Shown: positions 59,080 through 64,000 of the stretch, in pieces | Numbering within the stretch: the stretch's first letter is position 1 | Layout of the letters: each line of letters starts with the position of its first letter | Source of the DNA: Rhexocercosporidium sp. MPI-PUGE-AT-0058 | Lineage: Eukaryota > Ascomycota > Leotiomycetes > Helotiales | Length of the DNA stretch: 64,000 bases | Direction of reading: 5' to 3' | NCBI GenBank assembly: GCA_020746875.1 | Contig: JAGTJL010000011.1 | Location: 2,170,001-2,234,000, forward strand | Position numbers and translations under genes: made by a program | The notes under the pieces: generated by a model | The model's input: only the letters and a program-made list of their open reading frames with translations | Told to the model about the DNA's origin: nothing | The model's database searches: none

Positions 59080-61060
59080 AACAAGCTTATATATATGAAG
59101 TATTATTAAATACTTTAAAAGACTTTAATATTAAATATAATATTAAAAAGTAAGTTTTAATACGTATTATTTAAATTATTTTTACTAAGTTTATATAATA
59201 TTACTCGAGATAACGCGTCTTTTAATAATACCTTAATATCAAGCTTTATTAAAGCTTACGATTTAAAAGCTATGAAATTTTAAGGAGATATAGCTTATTG
59301 CACGCACGTACTTAATATAGTTACACAAGAGATAATAAGCTTTATTATTAAAGCTAAAGATTTTATAAAAGAATTAAACGCTATTAAAGCTATTAAAGAA
59401 GAAGAAGAGATTTAAAAGAAAGGAATATATTTATAAGTAAGTTTATATTGTGGAGGGGAAAACAATAAGCACACAATAAGAGGGTAGTAAAGTAAGTGCC
59501 GGAGGGTAAACGTAGGAAATACTCATTTAACGAATATTAAAGATATTACATATTTAAGGAGTACAATTTGTTAAGGGAGGGGAGAGGTATAGTTTAAATA
59601 AAAAGGAAAAGTTGTAGTAGTAAAAATCGTTGTTGTCCTTAAAGGATGTTGCCCTAGAGGCTATCTTAAATACAGCAAGATGCAGCTCAATCACGTGACA
59701 AATAGGCCTCTGAAGTCAACCCCACCACAATATATCTTAATATTATTAAATATAAATATTAATTAATTAAAAAAGGTCTTAATAATATATACTCTTTATG
59801 GAAACGAATTCGACTTATTATAATAGCTTTTAAATATAGCTATAATAATAAACAATCTCTATTAGCTCAAATTAAAGCTTTGAATATAATACAATTTCAA
59901 ATGCCTTAATTAAGTAATAATTATTAATTTATTTTTAATAAACTTATTAATTAATTATAAATACTACAACTCGATGGTTTTAACTTATAATATGCTCAAC
60001 AACTTTTTAATTCTTTATTACCATATTAATATTATTATGTAAAACTCTAATAATAAGGCTTTTAAGAATAAAAAGTTATTAATTTCGGAAGAAGAAATAA
60101 TATACTTGAAAAATACTTTATTAATACTTAAGGTATTTGTTAAGGCTACTAATAAGCTTCAAGCCGATAAATATCCTACAATATATTACACGGTTCTAAT
60201 GCTATATAATATTTATATATAATTAAAAAGAATTAAAGAGGAATTAATAATAAGTTATATTTTATTAATTTTATTAATATATATATTAATATTTATAGGA
60301 ATTTCCGCCTCTTATTAAAGCTATTAATTTAGGCGTAGCTAAGCTACGTAAATATTATCCGAAAAATCAATAGTTAAATTCGAGCGCTCGAACTAAGACT
60401 TTATATATAAGTCATTATTAAATCCTCGAATCAAAAAAGAAAGATTAATAAGCTTAAGCTTAAGTCGAGAACAAATTATCGATATTTTAAAAGTATTAAA
60501 AGCAGAATATATTTCGTAATATTTCTTACTTATATAATATTATATTAATATTTATAATAAGGAAAAAAGAAACTATTATATTAAGTTACCTGCTTTACCT
60601 AGAGCTAATAACCTTAATATATATAACGAAAACGATAATAATATATATATTAATGAATCTAAAGACGAAGATTTAGACGAATTACAAGCTTATTTAAGCG
60701 AAAAAAGGCAAAATAAACAAGTAAGTTATTTATAATAATATATATTTATGAAATTTTATTAATATTATAATAGATTTTACCTTTAGGTTATTAAGAGCTT
60801 AATAGCTCTAATTACCCGATATTAACTATAATAGCTAGACTCTATTTAGCTATTCCAGCTACTAGTGCTTCTAGTGAAAGATTCTTTTCACAAGGGGCTT
60901 TAATTATTAATAAATTAAGGAATAAGTTAAAAGAAAATACATTTAATATAATAATATATTTAAGAAGTTAGGGTACTATTATAGAAGTAGAAGAAGAAAA
61001 AAAGGCTAATAAAGAGCCTAATACAGATATAAAGGAAGCGGAGTTTATGTATTAATAGTA
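59080..61060 (+). mobile_element. Decayed hAT transposase split by an LTR
   Basis: Before the LTR the frame reads 'ITRDNASFNNTLISSFIKAY' and 'GDIAYCTHVLNIVTQEII' (59,190-59,420), the central part of hAT transposases. After the LTR it resumes near 59,960 with 'TRWFNL'-like text, 'EEEIIYLKNTLLILKVFVKA', 'NKLQADKYPTIYYTVLMLYN', and later 'ELQAYLSEKRQNKQ'. It ends with the dimerisation region 'LYLAIPATSASSERFFSQGA' (about 60,840-60,900). Many stops remain. Terminal inverted repeats were not identified. Confidence 0.9.
59449..59730 (-). repeat. Solo LTR, family L1, inserted in hAT
   Basis: Reverse complement of the LTRs at 6,587 and 23,857, about 282 bp. TATAT direct repeats border it (59,444-59,448 and 59,731-59,735), modest evidence in this composition. 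hAT transposase text flanks it on both sides, so the LTR element inserted into the hAT copy and later recombined to a solo LTR. Confidence 0.8.
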
Positions 61061-61576
61061 TAAGTTAATTGAGTTTGTTATAATAAACAAATACAGAATT
61101 AAAAAAAATTAAGTAAGAATTTAAGTAAGAATTCAAGTAAGAATTTAAGTAAAAAATTAAGTAAAAATTAAGTAACTTAATTTTTTCTCCCCACCCTGCG
61201 TGTACTTATTTCTTATTATTTATTATTTATAAAAATTTATTAAAAAGGCAATTACTTAAGAGATTAAGTCTAGTATATCGATAAGTTCTTTATTTTCGTT
61301 AAGTTTTAAATTTAAAAATATCGGTTTTAAGAATATATAAGCTATTCCTTTTGTTTAAGTAAGCACTTAGTTCTTTTTATAATTATTATTTACGAAGTAC
61401 GCGATATAACGATATAATAAGTTTTAGACTTATATTTCTTAAAGCTTTAAGTTATATCTTATACTATTCGAGAGCTTGTCGTGAAGATTTAGAATCTTTT
61501 CGATGTGAGTAGTATAAAATATATTTAAAATACTAAAGGTAAAAGGAGAACGGCATAAACTTCCGTAGCAGCGTGA

Positions 61577-61653
<77 letters not shown>

Positions 61654-62484
61654 CGGGCGGTTTATTAAGAAGTAAGATAAGAGCACTTCGTGCTTTTCTC
61701 TTATTACGACGAGTATTAGTGCGAGGCGTATTCTTAATTAAAGTTTATATAGAGTTATTCTTAATATTAAAGGTCACAGATCTTAAAAGTAGAGCTTTAA
61801 TTAATATCTTTACTTATAGTTAATTAATTATACGTTATAAATATATTATTTGTGCTTATTGTGATGTAATAAGGTCTTGCGTAATACGCAATTCTTGTTA
61901 TAGCGTATTTCCTTCTTTAGTATTCTTCTTAAGAGTATTTATATTACTTTTAAATATATTTTATATATTATTTGGCGTTGTCGTTATAAGAGAGCCGGCG
62001 AGAGGAATAGAAGAAGAGGTAGAGGATATATTTGCGTTTTTAGCGGGGGACTGGCTTATAATAGAAGGAGGTTAAGTCTTTAACTTAACTTTAACTCGTC
62101 GGGTAAGAGGGAGAGGTTCGGAAAATAGAGATTAATTAGTTCTTTAAGTTTGTACTTAGTATAAGCTTTCTTTATATTAAGTTGATTTCGTAGTAACTGA
62201 TCCCAAAGGTATTCGTAAGGTAAGATATTTATTATCTTCTTAAACGGGTTAGTAAACAGTTATAAATAATATGACGCTTGCTTTATAAAAGACGGTAATT
62301 ACGTGTAACTAGCAACTCATATTTTATGGCGGGAATATGAAGATATTAAATATCTCTTAGAATTTATAATTATAAAGGAAAGAAAATATAAAAAGAAGTA
62401 GGTTATATATAAAAGTAAGCTCCGCAGAGGCTCGATTAATCTCGGCATCTTCTCAGTTAGGAAGTGAATAGCCGAGACTGGAAA
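61061..62484. other. AT-rich tract, no gene
   Basis: 1.4 kb of RIP-type DNA. Short tandem AAGTAAGAATT-like units occur at 61,105-61,165. Contains the TTA microsatellite. No protein motif recognised. Confidence 0.5.
61578..61653. repeat. Trinucleotide microsatellite (TTA)25
   Basis: About 25 uninterrupted TTA units in non-coding AT-rich DNA. Confidence 0.97.
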
Positions 62485-62870
62485 TGAGGCTCTAGAAGCT
62501 CTAAACCGTCACTGCTTTAAAACTTTAAGTACTTAAAGGAAAATGTGTCTAAATAAAGATAGGTAAGTGTTAGGTGACTTATACCTTACCTTTAAAAGCA
62601 AATAATTATCTTGCTTAGTATTCTTAAATATTATCTTTTACTTTATTATTCTTTTTTATAATACTCCTGGAAAGGCTTTACGCGTCTTTTTATACTTTTT
62701 AATATTTATTATATCGTTTCTGCCGCTTAAACTTGCCATTTTAAATATTATATCCGAGTAAACTTTAGTTTTAATAAAATTAAATAATTCTTTTAAAATA
62801 AATCGGTTTATAATTTTTATTTTAAATAAATTCTCTACTCTTTTCCTTACGGTATAAAAACTGATTTACG
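62485..62870 (-). repeat. Dispersed repeat R1, right copy
   Basis: Reverse complement of 6,080-6,545 over several hundred bp. Its right end truncates the NLR remnant that begins at about 62,938. Confidence 0.7.
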
Positions 62871-62937
62871 CACTATCTTTTCGTCCATTAGTCTGCGAAG
62901 GATTTTTTAATCGAAAAAGCGTCTAATGACATCTTTC

Positions 62938-63597
62938 CTTTTAGATTGGAATATATACACCAATATATCTTTTACCAATCGTTACAAGTCATCTCCGAGA
63001 CTCTACGACAAAACATTTATAAGCTGGATCATCCTAGTTCCTTTATTAATGACATTAAGCCGCCGAATCTAGATCCACTTATAGCTGTGCAATACTCTTA
63101 TATTTATTAGGTTGAGCATTTCCTCTTGACCCTAGACCAAATTTCGGATTCCAAGAATAGATTATTAGATAATAGAGCCATTCTTACTTTCTTTCAATAG
63201 CATTTCCTCCATTAGCTTGAAGCATTAAGTCTGATCGGGAGATTGTCTGAAAGCATTAGCATAGTCGACGACTTGCTACAGGTAGCAAACGTAGGTTGCT
63301 TAAGAATATCAAGTACGTGTATTTACTAATATACTCTATTAGCTCAAGATAAGCACTAAACTTTCAACATTCCTTCATGATGTTTTATTCGTCGTTACTA
63401 TTTAGTAATTAGCTCCTCACCTCTCCAACTCTACTCTTCTGCATTAATTTTTACTCCAATAGCAAGCGTTATTCAAAATACATTCTAGAAATATATACCG
63501 AATTGGATATTACAGCAACCGAAAGCAGAGGCTAATTAGAATGCCGTCCAGCAGACACTCGAGGGCCACAGCGGTTAGGTCAATTCAATAGCCTACG
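62938..63597 (+). pseudogene. RIP-damaged NACHT-WD40 (NLR-like) gene remnant
   Basis: A single plus-strand frame runs 660 nt and reads as the segment between the NACHT ATPase and the first WD40 repeat of HET-E-type fungal NLRs. Landmarks are 'VISETLRQNIYKLDHPSSF', 'YIY*VEHFLL', 'FFQ*HFLH*LEALSLIGRL', 'LQLYSSALIFTP', 'KYIPNWILQQPKAEAN' and the WD40 opening 'QTLEGHSG*VNSIAY'. Stops sit where Trp or Gln are conserved in the family, as RIP would create. The NACHT P-loop and the effector domain would lie left of 62,870 but are absent, replaced by repeat R1. The remaining WD40 repeats are also absent: near 63,597 the frame runs into the opposite-strand gene. Such NLRs act in non-self recognition and programmed cell death; this copy is dead. 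Confidence 0.85.
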
Positions 63598-64000
63598 TCC
63601 ACCCACAAGATGTCACCCTCAACGTTGCGGCAGATAGCTTGCTCTAGCGAACATTTCCAGCTGAGACGCTCTTGAACATCCAGAGCCTGTCGTCGAGCTT
63701 CTTGCGAGACAGCACTCAGAAAGCAACGAGATCCGCTGGGTCTCATTGCTTCCTCCGACGGATATCTAGAATGTAGAAGCTCTTGAGGGCTATAGCCGAT
63801 AGATATGACTTGAGGGATCAACAAAACTTTGCGCCATATCATGCGACGCAGCTCTAGAGGAAGCTTGGGGAAGAGTGTGAAGACTACAGCCGGGGTTGTT
63901 GAAGATTTGATGGGCTCGGAAGATGCATTGACACTAGCGATTGTTGTTTTCGGTGCTGAGTGGTCTGTCTGCGAGGTGATGAGACCGGGGATGGATGCAA
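63585..64000 (-). CDS. 2EXR-domain protein, 3' part (start outside window)
   Basis: The minus-strand frame is open from the window edge to TGA at 63,585 (138 codons). The 2EXR signature is clear: 'FTLFPKLPLELRRMIWRKVL' followed by 'CFLSAVSQEARRQALDV' and 'ILWVDVGY'. Proteins of this family usually continue well beyond this point, and the stop falls exactly where the sequence meets the NLR remnant. The 3' end is therefore probably truncated by a rearrangement. The ATG at 63,842 lies inside the domain, so the true start is upstream, beyond 64,000. It could be a functional short gene or a pseudogene. Confidence 0.7.
   Translation of the reverse strand, partial: ASIPGLITSQTDHSAPKTTIASVNASSEPIKSSTTPAVVFTLFPKLPLELRRMIWRKVLLIPQVISIGYSPQELLHSRYPSEEAMRPSGSRCFLSAVSQEARRQALDVQERLSWKCSLEQAICRNVEGDILWVDVGY

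Overview
The window looks like a filamentous ascomycete (Pezizomycotina) chromosome. Short introns (48 to 66 nt) with GT/AG ends interrupt several genes. Recognisable families include a PTH11-type rhodopsin-fold receptor, 2EXR/F-box-like proteins, a Kre9/KNH-type cell-wall protein, a GH3 beta-glucosidase and a NACHT-WD40 remnant. The DNA is strongly bipartite: long, extremely AT-rich blocks of decayed transposons alternate with gene islands of ordinary composition. Inside the transposons most broken codons are CAA/CAG/TGG changed to stops. That is the C-to-T/G-to-A pattern of repeat-induced point mutation (RIP). I cannot name the species.

Layout. 1-21,080 is a RIP-type block. It holds the 3' part of a Ty3/gypsy pol (1-2,965), dispersed repeats, a solo LTR (6,587), a Fot1/pogo-like transposon end (7,641), a decayed unknown gene (7,642-8,500), a minus-strand chromodomain retrotransposon with inverted ends and CTCCT target duplication (9,593-17,116), a 1.6-kb element with long terminal inverted repeats (17,263-18,899) and another LTR end (20,571). 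21,090-23,750 is a small GC island with one intact gene for a secreted beta-propeller (sialidase-like) protein. 23,850-25,404 is again repeats. 25,405-36,930 is an island with a rhodopsin-type membrane protein (3 exons), a broken cysteinyl-tRNA synthetase copy, a GH3 beta-glucosidase (4 exons) and a decayed unknown gene. 36,930-48,600 is a second AT block. It contains a complete but RIP-riddled chromodomain Ty3/gypsy element with 255-bp LTRs and ATAAG duplication (39,067-45,779). 48,718-58,007 is the third island: a disabled APH-like kinase gene, a 604-residue membrane protein, a 2EXR-like gene, a methyltransferase remnant and a Kre9-like surface protein. 58,008-62,870 is a third AT block with a Fot1-like end, LTRs, a hAT transposase split by an LTR insertion and a TTA microsatellite. 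The right edge carries a RIP-riddled NACHT-WD40 (NLR) remnant and the 3' part of a 2EXR-domain gene.

The genes do not form a biosynthetic cluster or operon. Secreted and surface proteins (beta-propeller protein, Kre9-like protein, PTH11-type receptor) and broken copies of ordinary genes sit between repeats. This is the pattern of a fast-evolving, repeat-rich accessory compartment. Nothing here proves a new functional system. The strongest second-look items are the NLR remnant, the kinase gene apparently disabled by RIP-type changes, the palindromic ends and antisense Cys-rich reading frame of the 9.6-17.1 kb element, and the repeated Fot1-like terminus at gene-island borders.
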